Shown: one piece after another, positions 25,781 to 33,251 of the stretch | Numbering within the stretch: position 1 is the first letter of the stretch | How the letters are laid out: the number at the start of each line of letters is the position of its first letter | Origin: Streptomyces sp. GESEQ-35 | GTDB taxonomy: Bacteria; Actinomycetota; Actinomycetes; Streptomycetales; Streptomycetaceae | NCBI RefSeq assembly: GCF_017948485.1 | Contig: NZ_JAFFSX010000036.1 | Span: forward strand, 1-64,000 | DNA: 64,000 bases | Direction of reading: 5' to 3' | Translations under genes and position numbers: made by a program | Notes under the pieces: model-generated | The model's database searches: none | What the model was told of the DNA's origin: nothing | What the model saw: only the letters and a program-made list of their open reading frames with translations

Positions 25781-26754
25781 AGCTCCTCCCCCTGCCTGCG
25801 CAGCAACCGCAGGTACACGAGCGTGACCGCCAGCAGGATCAGCAGCATCACGACGCCGATCGCCGAGCCCAGGCTGTACTGCGAGGACGCAAAGGCCTTT
25901 TGGTACGCGTACACGTTCAGGACGAGGTTCTGCCCGGCGATGCCGCCCCCGTTCGTCATGACGTAGATCTGGGTGAAGACCTTGAAGTCCCAGATGACCG
26001 ACTGGATGGTGACGACCACGAGGATCGGCCGGAGCATCGGCGCGAGCACCGAACGCCAGATGCGCCAGTGCGAGGCACCGTCCAGCGCGGCGGCCTCCAG
26101 CACCTCACTCGGCACGGCACGGATCCCGGCGTACACCGTCACCATCACGAACGGGAAGGAGCACCACACCACTTCGAGCAGGACAAGGAAGAAGGCACTG
26201 ACGCGCCCGTACGTCCATGAGTAGTCACCGAGCCCCAACACCCGGTTCACCGGCCCGAAGTCGGGATCGAAGAGAAGCAGCCAGACCGTCGATCCCGTGA
26301 CCGCCGGCGTGGCCCATGCCCCCAGCGCCGCCAGCATCAACGCCAGCCGAGGCACCGCACGCACCCGCGTGAGCAGCACGGCGAGGGCACACCCGACGGC
26401 CAGCGTCGACACCACGCACGCCGACGCGAACAGCACGGTCGCCAGCAGCACCTGCCAGAACTGCTCGTCGGAGAACAGCTCCGCGTAGTTCCCGAACCCC
26501 TCGAAGGTGGTCGGCTCCCCACCACTGACCTGGGCCTGCGTGTACTGAAAGAACGAGATCAGCCCAAGCTGATAGATGGGATAGACAAGCAGCCCACCAA
26601 GAACGACGAGGGCGGGAGCGAGGTACAACCAGGGAGTCCAGCTTCCTCGACGCCGCGCACCCCCACCCCCCAAGCGGCGCGGGGAACTGCGCGACAAGCC
26701 ACCGAATGCCTGCACCCGCCGACGCTCCACAACCCCCGAGCTATTAGGCGTCAC
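25777..26754 (-). CDS. Carbohydrate ABC transporter permease, MalF type
   Basis: The 325-residue protein has six membrane segments and the CUT1 loop LEAAALDGASHWRIWRSVL. Starts at GTG 26754, overlapping the binding-protein stop by GTGA. The hydrophilic first 40 residues include a stretch (SSPRRLGGGG) encoded by a copy of a repeat that I recall as common in Streptomyces intergenic DNA, GGCGCGGGGAACTGCGCGAC. The true start could lie downstream of it, but the GTGA overlap supports the long form. Confidence 0.88.
   Translation of the reverse strand: MTPNSSGVVERRRVQAFGGLSRSSPRRLGGGGARRRGSWTPWLYLAPALVVLGGLLVYPIYQLGLISFFQYTQAQVSGGEPTTFEGFGNYAELFSDEQFWQVLLATVLFASACVVSTLAVGCALAVLLTRVRAVPRLALMLAALGAWATPAVTGSTVWLLLFDPDFGPVNRVLGLGDYSWTYGRVSAFFLVLLEVVWCSFPFVMVTVYAGIRAVPSEVLEAAALDGASHWRIWRSVLAPMLRPILVVVTIQSVIWDFKVFTQIYVMTNGGGIAGQNLVLNVYAYQKAFASSQYSLGSAIGVVMLLILLAVTLVYLRLLRRQGEEL
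26672..26722. repeat. Streptomyces dispersed repeat (GGCGCGGGGAACTGCGCGAC type) inside a permease gene
   Basis: AAGCGGCGCGGGGAACTGCG and the following CGACAAGCCACCGAATGC match, from memory, an abundant short dispersed repeat of Streptomyces genomes that normally lies between genes. Here it forms codons for the permease N-terminus. Confidence 0.55.
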
Positions 26755-28046
26755 CCCGCAGAGCCAAACGCATCGTTCATCTTCGTCGCCGCCCCCTCGG
26801 CCGCCCCCGCCACATCCTTCTTACCGCTGATGACCTCCTGGAACATCGTCGGCAACACCAGCGAGGAATCGATCTGCGCCCACGCGGGCGAGGCAGGAAC
26901 GAACTTCGTCCCCGCGGACAGCGTCTGCGCGAACGGCTTCACGTACGGCTCCTCCGCCGCCACCTGCTGCCGCACATCCGCGAACGTCGGCAGGAATCCC
27001 ATCGCGTCGAACAGCGAGGACTGGGTCTCCTTCGAGGCAAGCTGTTCCATCAGCTGGACCGCGAGGGTCCGATGCGACGTGGACTTCAGCACACCGATGT
27101 TGTTGCCGCCCGCGAAGGCCGGCGCGATCGAGCCGGACTCCACTCCCGGCAGCGGCACGACCGCGTACTTGCCCTTCACCTTGCCCGCCTCGACGGCGGT
27201 GTGGCTGAAGTCGCCGCCGATCGCCATGCCCGCCTTGCCCGCCGCGAACGCGGTGATCGTGTCGTTGCCGCCCATGCCGGCGCACTTGGCGGCGGGACAG
27301 TTGTCGTCGCCGAAGAGGGAGGTGTAGGCCTTGATGCCCTTCTGGGCGGCCGCGCTGTCGATGGCGGAGGCGTACGAACCGCCCTTGCCCGTGGCGAGTT
27401 CACCGCCGTTGGCCCAGATGAACGGCATCGCGCCGTACGTGTAGGCGCCGCCCACGACCAGGCCGTACAGGTCGGGCTTCGCGGCGCGGATCTCACGTGC
27501 GGTGGAGGCCAGCTCGGCCATGGTCTTCGGGACTTCGAGGCCGAGTTCCTCGAAGACGTCCGTCCGGTAGTACAGGGCGCGGACGCCGACGTAGAGGGGC
27601 GCTCCGTAGACCTTGCCGTCGACGGTGACCGACTGCTTCGCGGTGGGGTCGGTGTCCTTGGCCTCGCTCCAGTCGCCGAACTCCTTCGTGACGTCGAGGA
27701 GCCCGCCGTCCTTCACATAGCCGGCCGTGTCGGTGTTGCCGTACTCCATGACGTCGGGAGCGGACTTCGGGTCGTTGAAGGCGGCCTTGACGCGCTGGGC
27801 GCGGGTCTCGATCGGGATGTACTCGACGTCGACCTCGGTGTCCTTGTGGGCCTTCTCGAAGGCGGCGACCACGGAGTCGACGACCTTCTCCTTCGGCTGG
27901 TTGCCGACCTCCTGGAAGAGCCAGACCCGCAGCGTGCCGGTCTTCTCGTCCTCGTCGGAGGAGGAGTTGTCGGACGTCTGGGGGGCGCAGGCCGTGACGA
28001 CCAGGGCGGCGAGGAGGAGGGCGGGGAGTCTGGGAGAAAGCTTCAT
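26751..28046 (-). CDS. Sugar ABC transporter substrate-binding lipoprotein
   Basis: The 431-residue protein is a family 1 extracellular solute-binding protein. It begins MKLSPRLPALLLAALVVTAC with a lipobox, followed by the family pattern GTLRVWLFQE and PDVMEYGNTDTAGY. ATG at 28046 has GGAGG 9 bases upstream. Next to a GH20 hexosaminidase and behind a dre-like site, the ligand is probably an amino-sugar oligosaccharide such as chitobiose (inference). Confidence 0.9.
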   Translation of the reverse strand: MKLSPRLPALLLAALVVTACAPQTSDNSSSDEDEKTGTLRVWLFQEVGNQPKEKVVDSVVAAFEKAHKDTEVDVEYIPIETRAQRVKAAFNDPKSAPDVMEYGNTDTAGYVKDGGLLDVTKEFGDWSEAKDTDPTAKQSVTVDGKVYGAPLYVGVRALYYRTDVFEELGLEVPKTMAELASTAREIRAAKPDLYGLVVGGAYTYGAMPFIWANGGELATGKGGSYASAIDSAAAQKGIKAYTSLFGDDNCPAAKCAGMGGNDTITAFAAGKAGMAIGGDFSHTAVEAGKVKGKYAVVPLPGVESGSIAPAFAGGNNIGVLKSTSHRTLAVQLMEQLASKETQSSLFDAMGFLPTFADVRQQVAAEEPYVKPFAQTLSAGTKFVPASPAWAQIDSSLVLPTMFQEVISGKKDVAGAAEGAATKMNDAFGSAG

Positions 28047-28067
28047 GGAGTAGTCCTCCGGGAGTGC

Positions 28068-28083
28068 GTTGCAACATACGCAA
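28068..28083. promoter_or_regulatory. Short inverted/direct TTGC repeats upstream of the sugar-binding gene
   Basis: GTTGCAAC at 28068-28075 is a perfect palindrome, and TTGC...GCAA spans 28069-28083. It lies just upstream of the ribosome site and could be an operator of a local sugar repressor. Evidence is weak. Confidence 0.3.
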
Positions 28084-28141
28084 TGGTGGTTTCGCTCTGC
28101 ACAACACAACGGAGGCTAGGGACTGCATGAACACGACCACA

Positions 28142-28157
28142 AGAGGTCTCAACCACT
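28142..28157 (-). promoter_or_regulatory. Probable DasR-responsive element (dre)
   Basis: On the minus strand the sequence is AGTGGTTGAGACCTCT. It matches 13 of 16 positions of the recalled dre consensus AGTGGTCTAGACCACT. It lies about 100 bp upstream of the sugar-binding lipoprotein gene, at a promoter position. DasR represses GlcNAc and chitin utilisation genes and is relieved by phosphorylated amino sugars. Confidence 0.6.
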
Positions 28158-28201
28158 CTGTGACCGGCAGACGCACCCCGTGCAACGCACGGACAGCACA
28201 A

Positions 28202-28239
28202 AGGCCCCCAAGGGCACGCAAAACGTGCCTCAGGGGCCT
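28202..28239 (-). terminator. Rho-independent-type hairpin after the DUF3039 gene
   Basis: Outer arms AGGCCCC/GGGGCCT and inner arms GGCACG/CGTGCC around a CAAAA loop. It sits about 43 bp past the DUF3039 stop. Confidence 0.75.
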
Positions 28240-28281
28240 CACTTACTTCCGACCGGCCGGAGGGCCACGTGAGCCGAAGGG

Positions 28282-28575
28282 CTACTTGTCGCCCTTGCCG
28301 CCCTTGCCCTTGTCGTCGCCGCCGCCGACGCCCATGGACTCGTAGATCTCCTTGCACATGGGACACACCGGGTACTTCTTCGGGTCGCGGCCCGGTACCC
28401 ACACCTTGCCGCAGAGCGCCACGACGGGGGTGCCGTCGAGGGCGCTCGCCATGATCTTGTCCTTCTGGACGTAGTGGGCGAAGCGCTCGTGGTCGCCGTC
28501 GCCGTGGGACACCTGTGGCGTCGGCTCTACGAGGGTCCCCGTACCAGTCCCGCGCTCGGGCTCAAGAGTGCTCAT
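28282..28575 (-). CDS. DUF3039 family protein
   Basis: The 97-residue protein has the DUF3039 pattern: HERFAHYVQKDKIMASALDG, TPVVALCGKVWVP and a YPVCPMCKEIYESM CxxC pair, with a third Cys in ALCGKVW, so a small metal-binding fold is plausible. The family is conserved in actinobacteria with no known role. The tail is Gly/Lys/Asp-rich. The gene follows YqgE on the same strand with a 29-bp gap. Confidence 0.85.
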   Translation of the reverse strand: MSTLEPERGTGTGTLVEPTPQVSHGDGDHERFAHYVQKDKIMASALDGTPVVALCGKVWVPGRDPKKYPVCPMCKEIYESMGVGGGDDKGKGGKGDK

Positions 28576-28604
28576 ACGCCCAAGGGTACTGAAGCTCACA
28601 TGCA

Positions 28605-29177
28605 TCAGTTGAGCGAAGGGTCGTCCGGGTACGTCGCGACCATCGCGAGCTCGTTGCGCTGGCGGCGCAGGACCTCGCGCCAGAGTCTTTCCGGCGCCGG
28701 GGAGGACACGTCGCCGGGCTCCGACTCGACCACGTACCAGGCGCCTTCCACCAGCTCGTCCTCCAGCTGACCGGGGCCCCAGCCGGCGTAGCCCGCGAAG
28801 ATGCGCAGGGAGCCGAGGGCCGCGGCGAGCAGTTCCGGCGGGGCCTCCAGGTCCACGAGCCCTATCGCGCCGTGCACCCGGCGCCAGCCCAGCGGGACGT
28901 ACTCGCCGGAGGGCTCGCCCGGGATGACGGCCACACCGAGGGCCGAGTCCAGCGACACCGGGCCGCCCTGGAAGACGACGCCGGGCTCGCCGGTGAGACC
29001 CGCCCAGCCCTCCAGGATGTCGCCGACGCCCACCGGGGTGGGGCGGTTGAGGACGACACCGAGCGAGCCCTCCTCGTCGTGGTCGAGGAGAAGCACCACC
29101 GCGCGGTCGAAGTTCGGGTCCGCCAGGGCGGGCGTGGCCACGAGCAACCGCCCTGTGAGCGAGGACACCTCGGTCAT
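28605..29177 (-). CDS. YqgE/AlgH family protein
   Basis: The 190-residue protein matches UPF0301 (YqgE/AlgH): GRLLVATPALADPNFDRAVV, VVLNRPTPVGVGDIL, VFQGGPVS and IFAGYAGWGPGQLEDEL. The biochemical role of the family is not settled. ATG at 29177 (MTEVSSLTG) fits the family start; ATG at 29186 is 9 bp upstream. It is divergent from murA. Confidence 0.9.
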   Translation of the reverse strand: MTEVSSLTGRLLVATPALADPNFDRAVVLLLDHDEEGSLGVVLNRPTPVGVGDILEGWAGLTGEPGVVFQGGPVSLDSALGVAVIPGEPSGEYVPLGWRRVHGAIGLVDLEAPPELLAAALGSLRIFAGYAGWGPGQLEDELVEGAWYVVESEPGDVSSPAPERLWREVLRRQRNELAMVATYPDDPSLN

Positions 29178-29427
29178 GCGAGACATGATCCCGCATCTTC
29201 CCTTCGCTCGGGGAGGCAATGGGGGTACGGGAGTGAATGCAGCTCAGGGCTCACAGGTGCGTCCCAGGCGCACAACTCGGCCAGTGACCCCATGTGTCCG
29301 ATTGTGAACGGTTCGTGTTGTGACAGAGCTATGACGCAGCTGGGTGGTACTTGGGCTTACGGAAGGGGGGTCGGCGGCGATTACTCTGTTTCCCCGGCCC
29401 TGCCCAACTCATCGGAACGCGAGATAC
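29178..29427. promoter_or_regulatory. Divergent promoter region yqgE/murA
   Basis: 250 bp hold the murA promoter. The A+T-richer segment at about 29300-29350 is the likely promoter. No operator recognised. Confidence 0.35.
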
Positions 29428-30768
29428 ATGACCGTCAACGACGATGTCCTGCTTGTCCACGGCGGAACCCCGCTGGAGGGCGAGATTCGTGTCCGCGGTG
29501 CGAAGAACCTCGTACCGAAGGCCATGGTCGCCGCCCTGCTGGGCAGCGCACCGAGTCGACTGCGCAACGTTCCGGACATCCGTGACGTGCGTGTCGTACG
29601 CGGTCTGCTGCAACTGCACGGGGTGACGGTCCTTCCGGGTGAGGAGCCTGGCGAACTGGTCCTCGACCCCTCGCACGTGGAGAGCGCGAATGTCGCCGAC
29701 ATCGATGCCCACGCGGGGTCTTCGCGCATCCCCATCCTGTTCTGCGGTCCGCTGCTGCACCGCCTCGGGCATGCGTTCATCCCCGGTCTCGGCGGCTGCG
29801 ACATCGGCGGCCGGCCCATCGACTTCCACTTCGAGGTGCTGCGGCAGTTCGGCGCGAAGATCGAGAAGCGGGCGGACGGCCAGTACCTGGAGGCTCCGCA
29901 GCGGCTGCGCGGCACCAAGATCCAGCTGCCGTATCCGTCGGTCGGCGCGACCGAGCAGGTGCTGCTGACGGCCGTCCTCGCGGAAGGCGTGACCGAGCTC
30001 TCCAACGCCGCCGTGGAGCCGGAGATCGAGGACCTCATCTGCGTTCTCCAGAAAATGGGCGCCATCATCGCGATGGACACCGACCGCACCATCCGCGTCA
30101 CCGGTGTGGACCAGCTCGGCGGCTACAACCACGCCGCGCTGCCGGACCGCCTGGAGGCCGCCTCGTGGGCGTCCGCGGCGTTGGCGACCGAGGGCAACAT
30201 CTACGTCCGCGGCGCCCAGCAGCGCTCGATGATGACGTTCCTGAACACCTACCGGAAGGTGGGTGGCGCCTTCGAGATCGACGACCAGGGCATCCGCTTC
30301 TGGCACCCCGGTGGCCAGTTGAAGTCGATCGCGCTGGAGACCGACGTGCACCCCGGCTTCCAGACGGACTGGCAGCAGCCGCTGGTCGTGGCCCTCACGC
30401 AGGCGACAGGCCTCTCCATCATCCACGAGACGGTCTACGAGTCCCGCCTGGGCTTCACGTCCGCGCTCAACCAGATGGGCGCCCACATCCAGCTCTACCG
30501 CGAGTGCCTCGGCGGCTCAAACTGCCGCTTCGGGCAGCGCAACTTCCTCCATTCGGCAGTCGTGAGCGGCCCCACGAAGCTCCAGGGCGCGGACCTCGTC
30601 ATCCCCGACCTCCGCGGCGGCTTCTCCTACCTCATCGCGGCGCTGGCGGCCCAGGGCACCTCCCGCGTCCACGGCATCGACCTCATCAACCGCGGCTACG
30701 AGAACTTCATGGAGAAGCTCGTGGAACTGGGCGCGAAGGTGGAGCTGCCTGGTAAGGCGCTCGGGTGA
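29428..30768 (+). CDS. murA: UDP-N-acetylglucosamine 1-carboxyvinyltransferase
   Basis: The 446-residue enzyme catalyses the first committed step of peptidoglycan synthesis, adding enolpyruvate from PEP to UDP-GlcNAc. It has the EPSP-synthase-like two-domain repeat and the active-site loop GLGGCDIGGRP with the catalytic cysteine at residue 124, which is the residue modified by fosfomycin; the Cys-to-Asp change of mycobacteria is absent. RGAKN near the N-terminus binds substrate. ATG at 29428 (MTVNDDVLLVHGG) is the family start. A hairpin terminator follows. Confidence 0.96.
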   Translation: MTVNDDVLLVHGGTPLEGEIRVRGAKNLVPKAMVAALLGSAPSRLRNVPDIRDVRVVRGLLQLHGVTVLPGEEPGELVLDPSHVESANVADIDAHAGSSRIPILFCGPLLHRLGHAFIPGLGGCDIGGRPIDFHFEVLRQFGAKIEKRADGQYLEAPQRLRGTKIQLPYPSVGATEQVLLTAVLAEGVTELSNAAVEPEIEDLICVLQKMGAIIAMDTDRTIRVTGVDQLGGYNHAALPDRLEAASWASAALATEGNIYVRGAQQRSMMTFLNTYRKVGGAFEIDDQGIRFWHPGGQLKSIALETDVHPGFQTDWQQPLVVALTQATGLSIIHETVYESRLGFTSALNQMGAHIQLYRECLGGSNCRFGQRNFLHSAVVSGPTKLQGADLVIPDLRGGFSYLIAALAAQGTSRVHGIDLINRGYENFMEKLVELGAKVELPGKALG

Positions 30769-30775
30769 GATTGGT

Positions 30776-30797
30776 CAGCCCGGCCGGCGTTTGAGGC
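30776..30797. repeat. Streptomyces intergenic repeat GGCCGGCGTTTGAGG
   Basis: CAGCCCGGCCGGCGTTTGAGG just past the murA stop matches, by recall, a very common short intergenic repeat in Streptomyces genomes. Confidence 0.6.
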
Positions 30798-30818
30798 CAT
30801 TGGTGACAGCGACAACGA

Positions 30819-30851
30819 TGGGGCGGCACCCGGAGTCCGGGCGCCGCCCCA
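30819..30851. terminator. Bidirectional terminator between murA and hupA
   Basis: Long perfect-type hairpin: TGGGGCGGC...CCCGG-AGT-CCGGG...GCCGCCCCA. Lies between converging genes, so it can stop both transcripts. Confidence 0.85.
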
Positions 30852-30901
30852 TTGGCGTTGCTACAAGCCGTACACCATCCCGTGGCATACAGATGGCAAG
30901 G

Positions 30902-31183
30902 TTACTTACCCTTGGCGGCTTCCTTGAGCTTGGAGCCCGCGGAGACCTTCACGCTGTAGCCGGCCGGGATGTTGATCGGGTCGCCGGTCTGCGGGTTGCG
31001 CGCGGTGCGAGCGGCACGGTGGGTGCGCTCGAAGGTCAGGAAGCCGGGGATGGTGACCTTCTCGTCGCCCTTGGCGACGATCTCGCCGACGGTCTCGGCG
31101 AAAGCGGCCAGAACGGCGTCGGCGTCCTTGCGAGTCACCTCGGCGCGGTCGGCCAGCGCGGCCACCAGCTCACTGCGGTTCAT
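30902..31183 (-). CDS. hupA: HU family nucleoid DNA-binding protein
   Basis: The 93-residue protein is HU: MNRSELVAALADRAEVTRKDADAVL forms the dimerisation helices and FERTHRAARTARNPQTGDPI the DNA-binding arm. It lacks the Lys-rich C-terminal tail of HupS, so it is the vegetative HupA type. ATG at 31183 has GGGAG upstream. It follows murA in convergent orientation, as I recall for SCO2949-SCO2950. Confidence 0.93.
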   Translation of the reverse strand: MNRSELVAALADRAEVTRKDADAVLAAFAETVGEIVAKGDEKVTIPGFLTFERTHRAARTARNPQTGDPINIPAGYSVKVSAGSKLKEAAKGK

Positions 31184-31529
31184 GTTGTTACTCCCGTGTT
31201 CTTCTTGCCGTATGAGGCGTGCCACGCGGCGGAGCCGCATATCGGGCACTGCGAAGTAGATGCTGCCAGGGCCCTCGGACATTCCCCGGACCCGGGTCCG
31301 CCATCGGACCCTCGCGCCCAGGGAGGCATCCTGCCCCTACCTGCGGCGGGAAAGCCAATCCGGCACCCGTAGGAGTCGTGATAACACCCTTGGGAGTCAC
31401 ACGAAAAGAGGGTTGAGCCTGGCCGCAACGATAAACGGCGGCCAAAGCCCCTGCGTTCCGCGACGCGCCGAGGTGAGGCCTGCCGTGGCGATCCTCACAG
31501 CAGGTGCCCGCCCCAAGAGCCTACGACGC
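31184..31529. promoter_or_regulatory. Intergenic region between hupA and the malic enzyme gene
   Basis: 346 bp must hold the strong hupA promoter(s) and the end of the malic enzyme transcript. The stretch at 31400-31440 is comparatively A-rich. No gene, terminator or operator can be supported. Confidence 0.35.
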
Positions 31530-32939
31530 CTACGCCCCCGCCGCCTTGGCGGCCTCCCGCACCGCCCCCGCCACCGCGCCCGCGACCTTGTCGTTGAAGA
31601 CGCTGGGGACGATGTAGTTCGGGTTGAGCTCGTCCTCGGTCACGACGTCCGCCAGCGCCTTCGCGGCCGCGAGCATCATCTCGGTGTTGACCGTGCGGGA
31701 CTGGGCGTCGAGGAGGCCGCGGAAGACACCCGGGAAGACCAGCACGTTGTTGATCTGGTTGGGGAAGTCGGAGCGGCCGGTGGCCACAACCGCCGCCGTC
31801 TGGCGGGCGATTGCCGGGTCGACCTCGGGATCGGGGTTCGCGAGCGCGAACACGATGGCGCCGTCGGCCATGGCGGCCACGTCATCGCCGTCGAGGACGT
31901 TCGGGGCGGAGACGCCGATGAAGACGTCGGCGCCGCGCACGGCCTCCTTGAGGGTGCCGGTGATGCCCTCGGGGTTGGTGTTGTCGGCGATCCAGCGCAG
32001 CGGCGAGTCGGGGGCGGCGTCCACCAGGTCCTCGCGGCCGGCGTGCACGACGCCGTGGATGTCGGCGACGACGGCGTGCTTCACGCCCGCGGCGATAAGC
32101 AGCTTCAGGATCGCCGTACCGGCCGCTCCGGCGCCGGACATGACGACCCGTACGTTCTCAACTCCCTTGCCCACCACGCGAAGTGCGTTCGTGAGCGCCG
32201 CCAGCACCACGATCGCGGTGCCGTGCTGGTCGTCGTGGAAGACGGGGATGTCGAGGGCCTCACGCAGCCGGGCCTCGATCTCGAAGCAGCGGGGCGCGGA
32301 GATGTCCTCGAGGTTGATGCCGGCGAACCCGGGGGCGATCGCCTTGACGATCTGGACGATCGCGTCGGTGTCCTGGGTGTCCAGGCAGATCGGCCAGGCG
32401 TCGATGTCGGCGAAGCGCTTGAAGAGGGCCGCCTTGCCCTCCATGACCGGCATGGCGGCCATCGGGCCGATGTTGCCGAGCCCGAGGACGGCGGAGCCGT
32501 CCGTCACGACCGCAACGGTGTTGCGCTTGATGGTGAGGCGGCGCGCATCCTCGGGGTTCTCGGCGATCGCCATGCAGACGCGGGCCACACCCGGCGTGTA
32601 GACCATGGACAGGTCGTCACGGTTGCGGATGGGGTGCTTGGACTGCATCTCGATCTTGCCGCCGAGGTGCATGAGGAACGTACGGTCGGAGACCTTGCCG
32701 AGCGTGACGCCCTCGATGCCGCGGAGCTGCTGGACGATCTCGTCGGCATGGGCCGTGGAGCTCGCCGCGATGGTGACGTCGATCCGGAGCTTCTCATGGC
32801 CGGACGCGGTCACGTCGAGGCCGGTCACCGAGCCTCCGTGGGACTCTACGGCCGTGGTGATCTGGGAGACCGCGGTTCCACTCGCGGGCACCTCCAACCG
32901 GACCGTAATCGAGTAGGAGACGCTGGGCGCCGTTGCCAT
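31530..32939 (-). CDS. NAD(P)-dependent malic enzyme with N-terminal ACT domain
   Basis: The 469-residue enzyme decarboxylates malate to pyruvate. Residues 1-80 look like an ACT regulatory domain (SYSITVRLEVPASGTAVSQI). The malic domain shows MVYTPGVARVC, the metal site VFHDDQHGTAIV, and a Rossmann motif GAGAAGTAI in the NAD-binding half. Gene order suggests SCO2951; whether NAD or NADP is used cannot be read reliably by eye. ATG at 32939. Confidence 0.93.
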   Translation of the reverse strand: MATAPSVSYSITVRLEVPASGTAVSQITTAVESHGGSVTGLDVTASGHEKLRIDVTIAASSTAHADEIVQQLRGIEGVTLGKVSDRTFLMHLGGKIEMQSKHPIRNRDDLSMVYTPGVARVCMAIAENPEDARRLTIKRNTVAVVTDGSAVLGLGNIGPMAAMPVMEGKAALFKRFADIDAWPICLDTQDTDAIVQIVKAIAPGFAGINLEDISAPRCFEIEARLREALDIPVFHDDQHGTAIVVLAALTNALRVVGKGVENVRVVMSGAGAAGTAILKLLIAAGVKHAVVADIHGVVHAGREDLVDAAPDSPLRWIADNTNPEGITGTLKEAVRGADVFIGVSAPNVLDGDDVAAMADGAIVFALANPDPEVDPAIARQTAAVVATGRSDFPNQINNVLVFPGVFRGLLDAQSRTVNTEMMLAAAKALADVVTEDELNPNYIVPSVFNDKVAGAVAGAVREAAKAAGA

Positions 32940-33052
32940 GGCCGACTTCCTCTGCTTTCACCGGGTGACGCTGGGTATGCCGTCCGATGGTCGCACCTAC
33001 TGTCGGGTAGCTGGTAGCCGCCCCGGATTGCGAACGTTTTGTTCACAGCGAA

Positions 33053-33083
33053 AGAGGCCCACGTCACATCGACGTGGGCCTCT
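33053..33083 (-). terminator. Strong hairpin downstream of the HelD-like gene
   Basis: 13-bp perfect stem AGAGGCCCACGTC / GACGTGGGCCTCT with a five-base loop, about 170 bp past the HelD stop. Confidence 0.85.
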
Positions 33084-33251
33084 CGAACGTTCAGTGACAC
33101 CGACCCGCCATGCTCGCCTCGCGGCAAGTGGTCGCTCGTAGCGACGAAGGTTGGGCCCGGGGGCTTGGATCGGGCCGGTGCCACACCCAGGCTAACAAAC
33201 AGATCCCGTAGGGCCATTCCCGTCCCGAGAGTTCATCCAGCCGTCCCTCGT

